Of a stretch of DNA of 64,000 bases, positions 26,110 to 35,941 are shown piece by piece. Numbering within the stretch: position 1 is the stretch's first letter; each line of letters starts with the position of its first letter. Under the pieces are notes generated by a model that saw only the letters and a list, made by a program, of their open reading frames with translations, searched no databases and was not told the origin of the DNA. Location: assembly GCF_025152745.1 (NCBI RefSeq), contig NZ_CP104040.1, forward strand, positions 2,108,001 to 2,172,000, written 5' to 3'. The DNA comes from Rhizobium sp. WSM4643. Its GTDB lineage: Bacteria > Pseudomonadota > Alphaproteobacteria > Rhizobiales > Rhizobiaceae. A program made the position numbers and the translations under genes.

Positions 26110-26895
26110 TCAGGCGCTTAGGGCGAAAAAAACATCCGCTGCGGCTTTGAACTCGGCAAAGCGCTTGGCACGCCGCTGCTCGGCTTCCTCGTCGCTGCCC
26201 CAATGCTCGATCGTCCAGTCTTCGTCGAGATGGGCCAGCGACCAGGCCTCCTCCACCGTCACCCGGCCCTCGGCCAAGGCGAGCGCCAGGATCGCCGAGC
26301 CGGTCAGCGTGGTGACTGTGTGGAGCGCGGCAAGTGCCATCGGGTTATCATATCTCGCGAGTGTGACGGCGAAGGCGGCCGTCGCCTCGCGCGGCTGCTC
26401 ATGCGGCATCACCCCTTCGACGAGGATGAACCGGGCGCCGAGATCATTCGCCGCCCAGTCGATCACCGGATCCCAGCGCTCGGCCTGGCGCGCGACCAGC
26501 AGTTCCGGCTCCTCGGCCCGGTAGCAGATGAGGTCGCTGGAGGAAAAGCGCAGAATATCTTCGAAGATCGCCTGCGCATTGGCGGCAACGCCGTCGAGTG
26601 CGGTGTTGACGAGCCGCGTCACCGGCATGCTCATAGGATTGATCTCCTCGCCCTGCGCCTGCCATTCGGCAGCGACAAGCCGCGCCAGCGCCTCGGTCGG
26701 CACGGCGAGAACCTGCCGCGCCGGTGTGCGCACCATCTTGCCGTCGAGCGTAATCGCAAAACCGCCCTCGTGCTCGGTGACGGCGACATCGGTATAGAAA
26801 CGCTTCGGTAGCGGCTTCTTCATCTGGATCTGCGCGCGGCGGATGGGATCGGGATGGCTCAGGCCTTCGGAAAGGTCGTTCAGCAAATCGCGCAT
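26110..26895 (-). CDS. ATP12-family F1-ATPase assembly chaperone
   Basis: The 261-residue product matches the ATP12 chaperone family, which binds the F1 alpha subunit during ATP synthase assembly and among bacteria is largely restricted to alphaproteobacteria. The conserved start of the domain KRFYTDVAVTEHEGGFAITLDG is visible (split here across two motifs, KRFYTDV and GGFAITLDGK). So are RTPARQVLAVPTEALARLVA, the SSSDLICYRAEEPELL block and the ALAEGRVTVEEAWSLAHLDE block near the end. It is 9 bases downstream of the HAD gene and clearly in its operon. Confidence 0.9.
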   Translation of the reverse strand: MRDLLNDLSEGLSHPDPIRRAQIQMKKPLPKRFYTDVAVTEHEGGFAITLDGKMVRTPARQVLAVPTEALARLVAAEWQAQGEEINPMSMPVTRLVNTALDGVAANAQAIFEDILRFSSSDLICYRAEEPELLVARQAERWDPVIDWAANDLGARFILVEGVMPHEQPREATAAFAVTLARYDNPMALAALHTVTTLTGSAILALALAEGRVTVEEAWSLAHLDEDWTIEHWGSDEEAEQRRAKRFAEFKAAADVFFALSA

Positions 26896-26904
26896 GGGCT
26901 CACC

Positions 26905-27558
26905 TCAGGAAAAATGACGCAATATCTCGTTCGGATGGTAGGCGATCGCATCAGCGCCGTTGGCGATCAGCTCATCCACGCTGGCATAGCCCCAGGCAAC
27001 GCCGATCGCCTTGGCGCCGGCAGCCTTGGCCATCTGCATATCGTAAACCGCATCGCCGATGACAATGGTGTCGGCAGCATTCATACCGGTCTCATCGCAG
27101 CATTCCGTCACCATGGCCGGATGCGGTTTGGAGGGGCAATCGTCGGCGGTGCGTGCGACGATGAAATGCTTGTCGAAACCATGCGTCTCCATCACGAGCT
27201 CGAGCCCGCGGCGGGATTTACCCGTGACCGCGCCGATCAGCAGGTCGTCGCGCCCGATGATCGCGCCGATCATCTCGCCGATGCCGGGAAACAGCGGCTC
27301 TTTGTAATCGAGATCCTGACGCACAATCGAGAACAGCGATTTGTAATGCGCCGTCATGTCGATGTCTTCCTGCACAACATGCGGCCTGCCCAGCATGCGG
27401 GCAATCGCAATATCGAGGGACAGGCCGATAATGGCCTTGGTATCTTCAAAGCGCGGTTCCGGCTTGCCGAACTTGTCGAAGGTCCTGAGCATGGTTTCGT
27501 GGATCAGACCGGCGCTATCGACCAGTGTGCCGTCGCAATCAAAAAGCGCCAGTTTCAT
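26905..27558 (-). CDS. HAD-superfamily phosphatase (phosphoglycolate phosphatase-like)
   Basis: The 217-residue product has the HAD motifs I (FDCDGTLVDSAG), II (GAVTGKSRRG, with Thr), III (Lys in SKPHPAMV) and IV (VIGDAVYDMQMAKAAG). A helical cap lies between motifs I and II, as in Gph-like subfamily members. The substrate is probably a small phosphoester; it may be a housekeeping repair phosphatase. Its ATG overlaps the stop of the upstream pseudouridine synthase gene (ATGA), indicating translational coupling. Confidence 0.88.
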   Translation of the reverse strand: MKLALFDCDGTLVDSAGLIHETMLRTFDKFGKPEPRFEDTKAIIGLSLDIAIARMLGRPHVVQEDIDMTAHYKSLFSIVRQDLDYKEPLFPGIGEMIGAIIGRDDLLIGAVTGKSRRGLELVMETHGFDKHFIVARTADDCPSKPHPAMVTECCDETGMNAADTIVIGDAVYDMQMAKAAGAKAIGVAWGYASVDELIANGADAIAYHPNEILRHFS

Positions 27559-28547
27559 TCGGCGTCTCTTTCAGCACCGGCGAGGTCGAGGCCGAGAAGG
27601 TTCCAGGTCTGCACCATATGCGACGGCAGCGGCGCGGTGACGCGCAGGCGCCCGCCGGAGGGGTGCGGGATGTCGATGCGACGTGCGTGCAGATGCAGCT
27701 TCTTCTGAACGCCGCCTGGAAAATCCCAATTCGGATCGTCGTCGAAATATTTCGGGTCGCCGATGATCGGATGGCCGATATGCAGCGCGTGCACACGCAG
27801 CTGATGGGTACGGCCGGTATAGGGTTCCATCTCCAACCAGGCGAGGTTCTGGGCGGCGGTTTCGAGCACGCGATAGAAGGAAACGGCGTGATCTGCTCCG
27901 TCCTCGCCGTGTTTGGCGATCCGCATGCGGTCGCCGTCGATCGTCGGCTCCTTGACAAGCCAGGTCGAGATCTTGTCCTCGTGTTTGCGCGGCACACCCT
28001 TGACCAGCGCCCAGTAGGTCTTCTTGGTATCGCGCTCGCGGAAGGCGGCCGTCAGTTTCTGTGCTGCGCCGCGCGTGCGGGCGATGACGAGAACACCCGA
28101 TGTGTCGCGGTCGAGACGGTGAACGAGCCGCGGCTTCTCGCCCTTCGGGCTCGTCCAGGCTTCGAGCATCTGGTCGATATGCCTGGCCACACCCGAGCCG
28201 CCCTGCACCGCAAGACCAGGAGGCTTGTTGAGCACGATTACCTTTTCGTCCTCATGCAGCACCATACGCGAGAGCAGCTCGAAATCCGTCGAATGCTTGA
28301 GATCCTTGCCGGCGATCGGTCCGGATTTCAGCTTCGCATCGACGTCGAGCGGCGGCACGCGCACCGTCTGGCCAGGCTGCACGCGCGCATCCGATTTGAC
28401 ACGTCCGCCGTCGACGCGCACCTGGCCGGAGCGCAATAGCTTCTGCAACGGACCGAAGCCGAGCCCCGGAAAGTGCACCTTGAACCAGCGATCGAGCCGC
28501 ATGCCCGCTTCGTCAGGTTCAATCTTGATATGTTCTATGCCAGCCAT
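27555..28547 (-). CDS. RluC/RluD-family pseudouridine synthase
   Basis: The 330-residue enzyme isomerises uridine in rRNA. It has an N-terminal S4 RNA-binding domain (RLDRWFKVHFPGLGFGPLQK, then GQVRVDGGRV) and the synthase domain with the catalytic Asp in LVHRLDRDTSGVLVIA, followed by PYTGRTHQLRVHA. The longer frame opening at 28952 is rejected because its extra part is the antisense of crcB and rich in Arg. Which uridines it modifies (RluC or RluD sites) cannot be read from the sequence. Overlaps the HAD gene by four bases. Confidence 0.92.
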   Translation of the reverse strand: MAGIEHIKIEPDEAGMRLDRWFKVHFPGLGFGPLQKLLRSGQVRVDGGRVKSDARVQPGQTVRVPPLDVDAKLKSGPIAGKDLKHSTDFELLSRMVLHEDEKVIVLNKPPGLAVQGGSGVARHIDQMLEAWTSPKGEKPRLVHRLDRDTSGVLVIARTRGAAQKLTAAFRERDTKKTYWALVKGVPRKHEDKISTWLVKEPTIDGDRMRIAKHGEDGADHAVSFYRVLETAAQNLAWLEMEPYTGRTHQLRVHALHIGHPIIGDPKYFDDDPNWDFPGGVQKKLHLHARRIDIPHPSGGRLRVTAPLPSHMVQTWNLLGLDLAGAERDAE

Positions 28548-28642
28548 AAGAAATCTTTCGGAAAATTGCAGCGCAGGCCGAGCCCGCGTTCTTGCCGCAG
28601 CCTTTAGAGCATTTTCACGCAAAACGGAAACCGGAATCGAAA

Positions 28643-29020
28643 TCAGGCCAAAGCACGCATGGTGGCGAGCCCGGCGATGACGGCCGCCATCGAAAATCCG
28701 ACGCTCGCAGCAATATAAATACCGCCGACGACGGTCTCGCCGCGCTCGAACAGCGAGATGGCGTCCAGCGAGAAGGCCGAGAAGGTAGTGAAGCCGCCAA
28801 GGAAGCCGGTGATCAGCAGGAGGCGCAATTCCACCGAGGCGTTGAACTTCCGCGCGATCAGCTCGGCGAAGACGCCGATGACGAAGCAGCCGACGACATT
28901 GACGGCAAGCGTGCCCCAGGGGAATGCCGGCCCCATCAGTCTCAGCGCCCACCGGCCGACATAATACCTGAGAACGGAACCGATAGCGCCGCCGAAGGCG
29001 ACAAGGAGAGCCTGGATCAT
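28643..29020 (-). CDS. crcB: CrcB/Fluc fluoride exporter
   Basis: The 125-residue dual-topology fluoride channel has four helices. The signatures FGGAIGSVLRYYVGRWAL (helix 1) and GFLGGFTTFSAFSLD (helix 3 break) are exact family features. It opens the leftward cluster crcB / pseudouridine synthase / HAD / ATP12, an arrangement I believe is common in Rhizobiales. I found no fluoride riboswitch in the 110 bases upstream. Confidence 0.93.
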   Translation of the reverse strand: MIQALLVAFGGAIGSVLRYYVGRWALRLMGPAFPWGTLAVNVVGCFVIGVFAELIARKFNASVELRLLLITGFLGGFTTFSAFSLDAISLFERGETVVGGIYIAASVGFSMAAVIAGLATMRALA

Positions 29021-29142
29021 GAGCCGGATTTACCGCGTTGTGAAAGTGATTCCAATCGAGCTCATATGAATTCTTACCATTTTGTAAAATGCCAATGATT
29101 TTCTTATGAAGGCACCAAGATCATGCCGATACGGTGACTGGC

Positions 29143-29409
29143 ATGACCCAGCTCCTGTCCGTATCGGCCAATACCGCCGCCATTGCTTTCGAGTCGCTGC
29201 GAATCCCGCAGCGTGTCGCGACGAGCACTGCGGCGCGCGACGCACGGCGCGTTGCCGACCGGCAGTTGAAGGCCGAAGGCACTGAGGAAATAGACGAGCC
29301 CTCCAGCATCATCCAGTCGACCGAAGTGGCACTCGACCTGATGACCAAAGGCAACCGCCAGCCGCAGGCCGGCCTGAAACAGGCGCTGCGATCCTACGAA
29401 GATTTCTGA
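29143..29409 (+). CDS. Small hypothetical protein
   Basis: The 88-residue product is hydrophilic, with a Thr/Ala-rich N-terminus (TQLLSVSANTAAIAFESLR) and a helical charged middle (TSTAARDARRVADRQLKAEG). It has no signal peptide, membrane segment or known motif. A GTG at 29134 could add three residues, and no good ribosome binding site marks either start. A strong hairpin terminator right after the stop and plus-strand isolation support it being a real gene. Confidence 0.5.
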   Translation: MTQLLSVSANTAAIAFESLRIPQRVATSTAARDARRVADRQLKAEGTEEIDEPSSIIQSTEVALDLMTKGNRQPQAGLKQALRSYEDF

Positions 29410-29430
29410 GGCGATCGCCTTCCAAACGAA

Positions 29431-29466
29431 AGCCCGCGACCGCGATGACAGTCGCGGGCTGTTCTG
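29431..29466 (+). terminator. Rho-independent terminator
   Basis: The 10-base stem AGCCCGCGAC / GTCGCGGGCT with a 10-base loop is followed by GTTCTGTTT. It terminates the small plus-strand gene before it. Confidence 0.8.
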
Positions 29467-29507
29467 TTTCATCGACAGCGCCGCTGTAGCACTTTGAATC
29501 GCTGCTC

Positions 29508-30536
29508 TCACTTGCCCTGGGCGGAGAGCACCTGCAGGACCAGATCGACTTTGCCGGCCTTTTCGAAGGTCAGCGTCACAGGCACCGTGTCGCCCTGCTT
29601 GAACGGCGTCTTCACCTTCTGGAACATCAGATGCAGGTTGCCGGGCTCAAGCTTGATCGTCTCGCCCGCGGCGATGGCGACACCGTCCTTCAGCTGGCGC
29701 ATCCGCATGACGTTATCCTTGGTCTCCATCTCGTGGATCTGAACCTCGCCTGATAAAGGCGACGTCACCGACAGCAAGCGATCGTCCGTCTTGCCGTTGT
29801 TTTTCACCGTGAAAAAGCCGCCGCCGACCGGCTGGCCGGGCAGCATTGCCTTGGCGAACCCGCCGGAGATTTCGAGATCGCCGGCCTTGACCGTTTCGCC
29901 AGCCGGTGTAGCAGCGCCCATGCCCGCCGTCCCGCTCATGTTCATACCGGACATGTCCATGCCGGCCATATCCTCATGGTCGTGACCGTGGTCTTCGCCG
30001 GCCACGACCTTCAAAAGCGGTGCCGGGCTTTTCAGCCCATGCGCATCGCCGCCTTCTTTTGCCACCTGGTCCCAGGCCGTGACCATATCGCCGCACATCT
30101 GTGTCACCGGAAAGGCGAGCGAAGTGCCGGCCTCGACGCCTGATACTTTCCCCTGGATGACGAAAGTGTCGTAGAAATCGTCGGCGAGATTGCCGTTCTT
30201 CCAGCGCACTTCGATCGCGCCCTTGTTCACCTTGTCGCCGTGATTGTCGTAGGTCTTCTGATAGTCGCCCTTGATCACCTCGAGCTCCCAGCCGGCTTTC
30301 GGTTGCGGTTTGGCGAAGACGAAGCCTTCCGGCAGCTTGACCCGCACTTCCGTGGTCGCCTTGCCGTCGCAGCCGTGCGGCACCTGCAGCGTGGCGAGAA
30401 TGGTGCTGTCCTGCGTCGCTTGCTTGTCGAGGAAGCTCACATGGGCCTCGGCGCCGGCAATGGCGGTTGCGGAAAGAAGGGCGGCAAGCCCTAGCGTTTT
30501 GCCGAATGTCTTGCCAAAAGTCTTGATAGTCTTCAT
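29508..30536 (-). CDS. YcnI (DUF1775)-PCu(A)C copper chaperone fusion
   Basis: The 342-residue periplasmic protein has two copper domains. After a signal peptide (residues 1-31, ending AEA) the mature chain starts with His (HVSFLDKQ), the copper-coordinating N-terminal His of DUF1775/YcnI proteins, whose domain spans about 32-175. A His/Met/Gly-rich linker follows (about 180-215: GEDHGHDHEDMAGMDMSG and repeats). The PCu(A)C domain (about 220-340) has the ligands H-x-M (IHEMET), then MRM and H-x-M (NLHLMF). Such domains carry Cu(I) to cytochrome oxidase. It probably forms an operon with the preceding small copper-related gene. Confidence 0.92.
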   Translation of the reverse strand: MKTIKTFGKTFGKTLGLAALLSATAIAGAEAHVSFLDKQATQDSTILATLQVPHGCDGKATTEVRVKLPEGFVFAKPQPKAGWELEVIKGDYQKTYDNHGDKVNKGAIEVRWKNGNLADDFYDTFVIQGKVSGVEAGTSLAFPVTQMCGDMVTAWDQVAKEGGDAHGLKSPAPLLKVVAGEDHGHDHEDMAGMDMSGMNMSGTAGMGAATPAGETVKAGDLEISGGFAKAMLPGQPVGGGFFTVKNNGKTDDRLLSVTSPLSGEVQIHEMETKDNVMRMRQLKDGVAIAAGETIKLEPGNLHLMFQKVKTPFKQGDTVPVTLTFEKAGKVDLVLQVLSAQGK

Positions 30537-30608
30537 CGGATATCTCCTCGCCGGCCGCGGACTTTCTCGGGCGGACCGGCATGCTGAATCATAGGCGGTG
30601 GAGGAAGA

Positions 30609-30989
30609 TCAGACGAGAACGGGAGGCGCGCGCGAATTCGGCCGCCAGACGGAGCTTGCGCCTGAAACGGCCGATGTTTCGATCGGCGCGTTGATCAGCG
30701 CAGCGAGTTCGCGCTCGAGCCAAGAGTCCGCATCCGGCGTCGGCAGGATGGTGGAGGCCGACAGCCGGCAGGCTTCGCAATTCGGCTTGAAGGCGATGGT
30801 CTTGCCGTCGGCATCCTTGACGGTGACGCAGAGCGAGGCGAAGGTGCCGTCGGGCAGCACATAGGCCGCGGCATCGTAGCCTTCGGCAGCGACAGCCTGC
30901 GGCGCCTGATGGGCAAGGCCGAGCAAAAGCAGGCTCAATGCGCAAAGCATGCGCAGGAAGAGCGTCGCTTTCAGTCCGGTCTGCCGCAT
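30609..30989 (-). CDS. Small exported protein with CxxC (DUF2946-like)
   Basis: The 126-residue product has a signal or anchor helix at residues 10-30 (FLRMLCALSLLLLGLAH). The mature part has two cysteine features: SLCVTVKDADGK and the NCEACR pair, the latter a CxxC-type site. Small proteins of this kind (DUF2946-like) often sit beside copper genes. Here it lies 72 bases upstream of the YcnI-PCu(A)C fusion on the same strand, so a role in copper or redox handling is likely but inferred. Confidence 0.68.
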   Translation of the reverse strand: MRQTGLKATLFLRMLCALSLLLLGLAHQAPQAVAAEGYDAAAYVLPDGTFASLCVTVKDADGKTIAFKPNCEACRLSASTILPTPDADSWLERELAALINAPIETSAVSGASSVWRPNSRAPPVLV

Positions 30990-31154
30990 GAGATCCCCTT
31001 CAACAGACGGCCGCGATAGCCGGTTTTAGCACGGAATGCAAAAGCAGATTTGCCTGAGATCAACGCTTGCTGGGAATAAGACGACAAAAATTTGCCCGGT
31101 CACGACATTTGGTCTTGCCAAGTGCTGCACCCACCGGATAATTGCGCCAACCTT

Positions 31155-31328
31155 GTTGGGAGAAGCCGGTGCGTTTTTTGCCGGTGCCGAAGGAGCAACC
31201 GCCCCGGAAACTCTCAGGCAAAAGGACCAGCAAGGGGCAGACGGAACTCTGGAGAGAAGCGTTCTCGAAACGCTCGCCGAAGGGATAACAATCTCAGGCA
31301 CAGGGACAGAGGGGGCTCAGGAGAGAAG
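31155..31328 (+). promoter_or_regulatory. Tandem glycine riboswitch
   Basis: Two aptamers in series are seen. The first has the core GCCGAAGGAGCAA, ACTCTCAGGCAAAAGGACC and the closing AACTCT. The second has GGAGAGAAGCG, GCCGAAGGGATAACAATCTC and AGGCACAGGGACAGAGG. Downstream a GCGCCTT/AAGGCGC hairpin (31358-31377) and a competing GGGG/CCCC pairing next to the ribosome binding site form a likely expression platform. It controls gcvT-gcvH-gcvP; glycine binding normally turns expression on. Confidence 0.95.
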
Positions 31329-31395
31329 TGCGCAACCGCGCCTTCAGATTTGAGCCCGCGCCTTCTGGGGAAGGCGCAAACCCCGGAGGCGTCTT

Positions 31396-32532
31396 TTGGA
31401 CGATACTGCTGCCCTGAAGAAAACCCCGCTGCATGCCCTGCATCTTTCGCTTGGCGCCCGCATGGTGCCGTTCGCGGGCTATGACATGCCGGTGCAATAT
31501 CCCGCCGGCGTGATGAAGGAACATCTTCACACCCGCGCCGAAGCCGGTCTCTTCGATGTCTCCCATATGGGCCAGGTCATCGTGAAGGCGAAATCGGGCA
31601 GCTACGAAGATGCGGCGCTAGCGCTCGAAAGCCTGGTGCCGGTCGATATCCTTGGCCTTGCCGAAGGCCGCCAGCGCTACGGCTTCTTCACCGACGATAC
31701 CGGCTGCATTCTCGACGACCTGATGATCACCCATCTCGACGACCACCTTTTCGTCGTCGTAAATGCCGCCTGCAAGGAAGCCGATATAGCCCATCTCAAG
31801 GCCCATATCGGCGACCAGTGCGATGTCACCGTCCTCGACCGCGCCTTGATCGCGCTGCAGGGACCACGCGCGGTCGAGGTTCTTGCCGAACTCTGGGCCG
31901 ATGTCGCGGCAATGAAATTCATGGACGTGCGCCACTGCCGCCTGCACGATGTTTCCTGTCTGGTCTCGCGCTCCGGCTATAGCGGCGAGGACGGCTTCGA
32001 GATCTCGATTCCATCAGACAAGGCCGAAGATGTCACCATGCGGTTGCTCGAACATCCCGATGTCCAGCCGATCGGCCTCGGCGCCCGCGATTCGCTGCGC
32101 CTCGAAGCCGGTCTCTGCCTCTATGGCAACGACATCGATACGACCACCTCGCCGGTCGAGGCAGCGCTGGAATGGGCCATGCAGAAGGCAAGGCGCGGCA
32201 ACGGTGCGCGCGCCGGCGGCTTCCCGGGCTCCGGCCGCATCCTGTCCGAACTCGAAAACGGCGCCGCGCGCCGCCGCGTCGGCCTGAAGCCGGAAGGCAA
32301 GGCGCCGGTGCGCGGCCATGCCAAGCTCTATGCCGATGCTGAGGGCAAGGTCGAAATCGGCGAAGTCACTTCGGGCGGCTTCGGTCCCAGCGTCGAAGGC
32401 CCCGTCGCCATGGGATACGTGCCGGTCTCCCACGCTGCGCCAGGCACGCTCGTCTACGCCGAGGTGCGCGGCAAATATCTGCCGATCACCGTCAGCGACC
32501 TGCCCTTCGTCACACCGACCTACAAACGCTAA
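31396..32532 (+). CDS. gcvT: Glycine cleavage system T protein (aminomethyltransferase)
   Basis: The 378-residue protein releases ammonia from the aminomethyl-lipoyl arm of GcvH and passes the methylene to tetrahydrofolate. It starts at TTG, with CGGAGG 7-10 bases upstream. The folate-binding core is present: [20 protein letters not shown] at residues 23-46, FDVSHMGQV, and the [13 protein letters not shown] loop with conserved Asp further on. The C-terminal beta-barrel ends [14 protein letters not shown]. First gene of a riboswitch-controlled operon, 23 bases before gcvH. Confidence 0.95.
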   Translation: MDDTAALKKTPLHALHLSLGARMVPFAGYDMPVQYPAGVMKEHLHTRAEAGLFDVSHMGQVIVKAKSGSYEDAALALESLVPVDILGLAEGRQRYGFFTDDTGCILDDLMITHLDDHLFVVVNAACKEADIAHLKAHIGDQCDVTVLDRALIALQGPRAVEVLAELWADVAAMKFMDVRHCRLHDVSCLVSRSGYSGEDGFEISIPSDKAEDVTMRLLEHPDVQPIGLGARDSLRLEAGLCLYGNDIDTTTSPVEAALEWAMQKARRGNGARAGGFPGSGRILSELENGAARRRVGLKPEGKAPVRGHAKLYADAEGKVEIGEVTSGGFGPSVEGPVAMGYVPVSHAAPGTLVYAEVRGKYLPITVSDLPFVTPTYKR

Positions 32533-32555
32533 ACCTTTTCCAGAGAGGACGAACA

Positions 32556-32918
32556 ATGCTGAAATTTACCGAAGAACACGAATGGCTGAAGATCGAAGGC
32601 GGCGTTGCGACGGTCGGCATCACCAACTATGCCGTCGATCAACTCGGCGACCTGGTTTTCGTCGAGTTGCCGGAAGTCGGCGCGACCTTCTCCAAGAACG
32701 GCAATGCCGCAACCGTTGAATCCGTCAAGGCTGCTTCCGACGTCTATTGTCCGCTTGATGGCGAGATCACCGAGGTCAATCCGGCCATCGTTGCAGATCC
32801 GTCGCTGGTCAATTCCGATCCTCAGGGCGCCGGCTGGTTTTTCAAGCTGAAGCTTGCAAATGCTGCCGACGCCGATGGCCTGCTCGACGAGGCGGCCTAC
32901 AAGGAGCTCACTGCGTAA
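32556..32918 (+). CDS. gcvH: Glycine cleavage system H protein
   Basis: The 120-residue lipoyl carrier shuttles the aminomethyl group between P, T and L proteins. The lipoylation Lys is in [15 protein letters not shown] at about residue 62. The full GcvH fold is present ([11 protein letters not shown] start, LINDDPQG-type end seen as [14 protein letters not shown]). AGAGAGGAC precedes the ATG. Its stop overlaps the gcvP start by one base. LipB from 16.5 kb would start its lipoylation. Confidence 0.96.
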   Translation: MLKFTEEHEWLKIEGGVATVGITNYAVDQLGDLVFVELPEVGATFSKNGNAATVESVKAASDVYCPLDGEITEVNPAIVADPSLVNSDPQGAGWFFKLKLANAADADGLLDEAAYKELTA

Positions 32919-35782
32919 TGACGACGCCGACAGAATTCCAGTTCACCGACTATCAGCCCTACGATTTCGCCAATCGCCGTCATATCGGCCCCTCGCCGGC
33001 CGAGATGACCGACATGCTGAAGGTGATCGGCTATAACAGCCTCGACGGCCTGATCGACGCGACGTTGCCGCCCTCGATCCGCCAGAAGGAGCCGCTCGTC
33101 TGGGGCGCGCCGATGACCGAGCGCGAGGCGCTCGACAAGCTGCGCGAGACCGCCAACAAAAACAAGGTGCTGGTCTCGCTGATCGGCCAGGGTTACTACG
33201 GCACCATCACGCCGCCGGTCATCCAGCGCAACATCCTGGAAAACCCCGCCTGGTACACCGCCTATACGCCTTATCAGCCGGAGATCAGCCAGGGCCGCCT
33301 CGAAGCGCTCCTGAACTACCAGACGATGATCTGCGACTTGACCGGCTTGGACGTCGCCAACGCCTCGCTGCTCGACGAGGCAACCGCCGCCGCCGAAGGC
33401 ATGGCGATCGCCGAGCGCGTCGCCAAGTCGAAAGCGAAGGCCTTCTTCGTCGATGCAGACTGCCATCCGCAGACCATCGCCCTCATCCGCACCCGCGCCG
33501 AGCCGCTCGGCTGGAGCGTCATCGTCGGCAATCCCTTCACCGATCTCGATCCCGTCGACGTCTTCGGCGCGATCTTCCAGTATCCCGGCACGCACGGTCA
33601 CGTGCATGATTTCACCGGCCTGATCTCGCGCCTGCACCAGACCGGCGCCATTGCCGTGGTCGCCGCCGATATCCTGGCGCTGACGCTGCTGAAATCGCCC
33701 GGCGAAATGGGTGCCGATATCGCTGTCGGCTCCTCGCAGCGCTTCGGTGTCCCGGTTGGCTACGGCGGCCCGCATGCAGCCTATATGTCGGTCAAGGATG
33801 CCATCAAGCGCTCCATGCCCGGCCGCCTCGTCGGCGTTTCCGTCGATGCCCGCGGCAATCGCGCCTATCGCCTGTCGCTGCAGACCCGCGAACAGCATAT
33901 CCGCCGCGAGAAGGCGACGTCGAACATCTGCACCGCCCAGGTGCTGCTTGCCGTCATGGCCTCGATGTATGCCGTCTTCCACGGCCCGAAGGGCATCAAG
34001 GCGATCGCCCAGCAGGTGCACCAGAAGGCCGTGCTGATGGCCAAGGGGCTGGAAAAGCTCGGTTACAAGGTCGAACCCGACGCCTTCTTCGACACCATCA
34101 CCGTCGACGTCGGCCACATGCAGGGTCTGATCATGCGTGCCGCCGTCGCCGAAGGTGTCAATCTGCGCAAGGTCGGCGAAACGAAAATCGGCATGAGCCT
34201 CGACGAACGCACCCGGCCGGCGACGCTTGAAGCCGTCTGGCGCGCCTTCGGCGGCAATTTCACCATTGCCGATTTCGAGCCCTCCTATCGCCTGCCGAAG
34301 GGCTTGCTCCGCACCAGCGATTACCTCGCCCATCCGATCTTCCACATGAACCGCGCCGAAAGCGAGATGACGCGTTATATCCGCCGGCTTTCTGATCGCG
34401 ACTTGGCGCTCGACCGCTCGATGATCCCGCTCGGCTCCTGCACGATGAAACTCAACGCGACGGCGGAAATGCTGCCGATCACCTGGCCGGAATTCTCGGA
34501 TATCCATCCCTTCGTGCCGGCCGACCAGGCGCTCGGCTACCGCGAGATGATCGACGACCTGATCGAAAAGCTCTGCGCCGTCACCGGCTACGACGCCTTC
34601 TCCATGCAGCCGAATTCGGGCGCTCAGGGTGAATATGCCGGCCTGCTGACCATCCGCAACTATCATATCGCCAATGGCGATACCCATCGCGACGTCTGCC
34701 TGATCCCGACCTCGGCACACGGCACCAACCCGGCCTCGGCCCAGATGGTCGGCATGAAGGTGGTCGTCGTCAAGGTGCGCGAAAACGGCGATATCGATCT
34801 TGACGATTTCCGCGCCAAGGCTGAGCAGCATGCGGCAAACCTCTCTTGCTGCATGATCACCTACCCTTCGACGCACGGCGTCTTCGAGGAGACCGTCAAG
34901 GAAATCTGCGATCTCGTGCATGAGCATGGCGGCCAGGTCTATCTCGACGGCGCCAACATGAATGCCATGGTTGGCCTGTCCCGCCCCGGTGACATCGGCT
35001 CCGACGTTTCGCATCTCAACCTGCACAAGACCTTTTGCATTCCGCATGGCGGCGGCGGACCCGGCATGGGCCCGATCGGGGTCAAGGCGCATCTGGCACC
35101 CTATCTGCCCGGCCATCCCGAAACCGACGGCCGTTCGGGTGCGGTTTCAGCCGCCGCCTTCGGCTCGGCCTCTATCCTGCCGATCTCCTGGAGCTATTGC
35201 CTGATGATGGGCGGCGAAGGCCTGACGCAGGCAACCAAGGTGGCGATCCTCAACGCCAACTATATCGCCGCCCGGTTGAAGGGCGCCTATGACGTGCTCT
35301 ACAAATCGGAAACCGGCCGCGTCGCGCATGAATGCATCATCGACACCCGTCCGCTGGTCGATAGCTCGGGCGTCACGGTCGACGACGTCGCCAAGCGCCT
35401 GATCGACTGCGGCTTCCATGCCCCGACCATGAGCTGGCCGGTCGCCGGCACGCTGATGATCGAGCCGACGGAAAGCGAGACCAAGGCCGAACTCGACCGT
35501 TTCTGCGAGGCGATGCTGGCGATCCGCGAGGAAGCCCGCGCCATCGAGGATGGCCGCATGGACAAGGTGAACAACCCGCTGAAGAACGCCCCGCACACGG
35601 TGGAAGATCTCGTCGGCGAATGGGATCGTCCCTACAGCCGCGAACAGGCCTGCTTCCCGCCCGGCGCCTTCCGCGTCGACAAATACTGGTCGCCGGTCAA
35701 CCGCGTCGACAACGTCTATGGCGACCGCAACCTGATCTGCACCTGCCCGCCGGTGGAAAGCTACGCCGAGGCGGCGGAGTAG
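32918..35782 (+). CDS. gcvP: Glycine dehydrogenase (decarboxylating), P protein
   Basis: The 954-residue single-chain PLP enzyme decarboxylates glycine and loads GcvH. Both halves of the fused enzyme are present. The N half opens [17 protein letters not shown] and carries [15 protein letters not shown]. The C half has [18 protein letters not shown] and the PLP Lys in [18 protein letters not shown] (about residue 705). The length is typical for the proteobacterial fused form. Its start overlaps the gcvH stop. A partial decayed copy of this gene lies downstream at 37790-38019. Confidence 0.97.
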   Translation: MTTPTEFQFTDYQPYDFANRRHIGPSPAEMTDMLKVIGYNSLDGLIDATLPPSIRQKEPLVWGAPMTEREALDKLRETANKNKVLVSLIGQGYYGTITPPVIQRNILENPAWYTAYTPYQPEISQGRLEALLNYQTMICDLTGLDVANASLLDEATAAAEGMAIAERVAKSKAKAFFVDADCHPQTIALIRTRAEPLGWSVIVGNPFTDLDPVDVFGAIFQYPGTHGHVHDFTGLISRLHQTGAIAVVAADILALTLLKSPGEMGADIAVGSSQRFGVPVGYGGPHAAYMSVKDAIKRSMPGRLVGVSVDARGNRAYRLSLQTREQHIRREKATSNICTAQVLLAVMASMYAVFHGPKGIKAIAQQVHQKAVLMAKGLEKLGYKVEPDAFFDTITVDVGHMQGLIMRAAVAEGVNLRKVGETKIGMSLDERTRPATLEAVWRAFGGNFTIADFEPSYRLPKGLLRTSDYLAHPIFHMNRAESEMTRYIRRLSDRDLALDRSMIPLGSCTMKLNATAEMLPITWPEFSDIHPFVPADQALGYREMIDDLIEKLCAVTGYDAFSMQPNSGAQGEYAGLLTIRNYHIANGDTHRDVCLIPTSAHGTNPASAQMVGMKVVVVKVRENGDIDLDDFRAKAEQHAANLSCCMITYPSTHGVFEETVKEICDLVHEHGGQVYLDGANMNAMVGLSRPGDIGSDVSHLNLHKTFCIPHGGGGPGMGPIGVKAHLAPYLPGHPETDGRSGAVSAAAFGSASILPISWSYCLMMGGEGLTQATKVAILNANYIAARLKGAYDVLYKSETGRVAHECIIDTRPLVDSSGVTVDDVAKRLIDCGFHAPTMSWPVAGTLMIEPTESETKAELDRFCEAMLAIREEARAIEDGRMDKVNNPLKNAPHTVEDLVGEWDRPYSREQACFPPGAFRVDKYWSPVNRVDNVYGDRNLICTCPPVESYAEAAE

Positions 35783-35819
35783 CGGTTAAGCCTGGTGAAG
35801 CGAAGAGCCGAGCAACCCG

Positions 35820-35849
35820 AGCCCCTTCCATCATGGGAGGGGCTTTTCT
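35820..35849 (+). terminator. Rho-independent terminator after gcvP
   Basis: AGCCCCT / AGGGGCT arms extend inward by two further pairs around a short loop, followed by TTTTCT. A degenerate form of the same hairpin follows the gcvP relic near 38032-38060. Confidence 0.85.
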
Positions 35850-35941
35850 AATCCGATAGAAATGTGCGGCTAACCTTGCTCTCTAAGCGTCTATCGAAGC
35901 TCCGTTCGTCTGCGAGGGTAATTTCTGGAATAACACGCTAC

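Noticed and set aside
28606..28640. A further repeat fragment (GAGCATTTTC...)
   Set aside because: It begins like the RIME-like element, but no palindrome arms follow; too little to support a copy.
28548..28952. 135-residue N-terminal extension of the pseudouridine synthase frame
   Set aside because: It reads antisense through crcB and is Arg-rich. The S4 domain begins right at ATG 28547.
28643..29133. Fluoride riboswitch upstream of crcB
   Set aside because: I looked for the conserved loop and pseudoknot pattern in the 110 bases upstream and found none.
32897..35116. A 739-codon open frame antisense to gcvP
   Set aside because: gcvP is unmistakable on the plus strand. High-GC third positions leave long stop-free antisense frames; this one is low in normal protein signatures.
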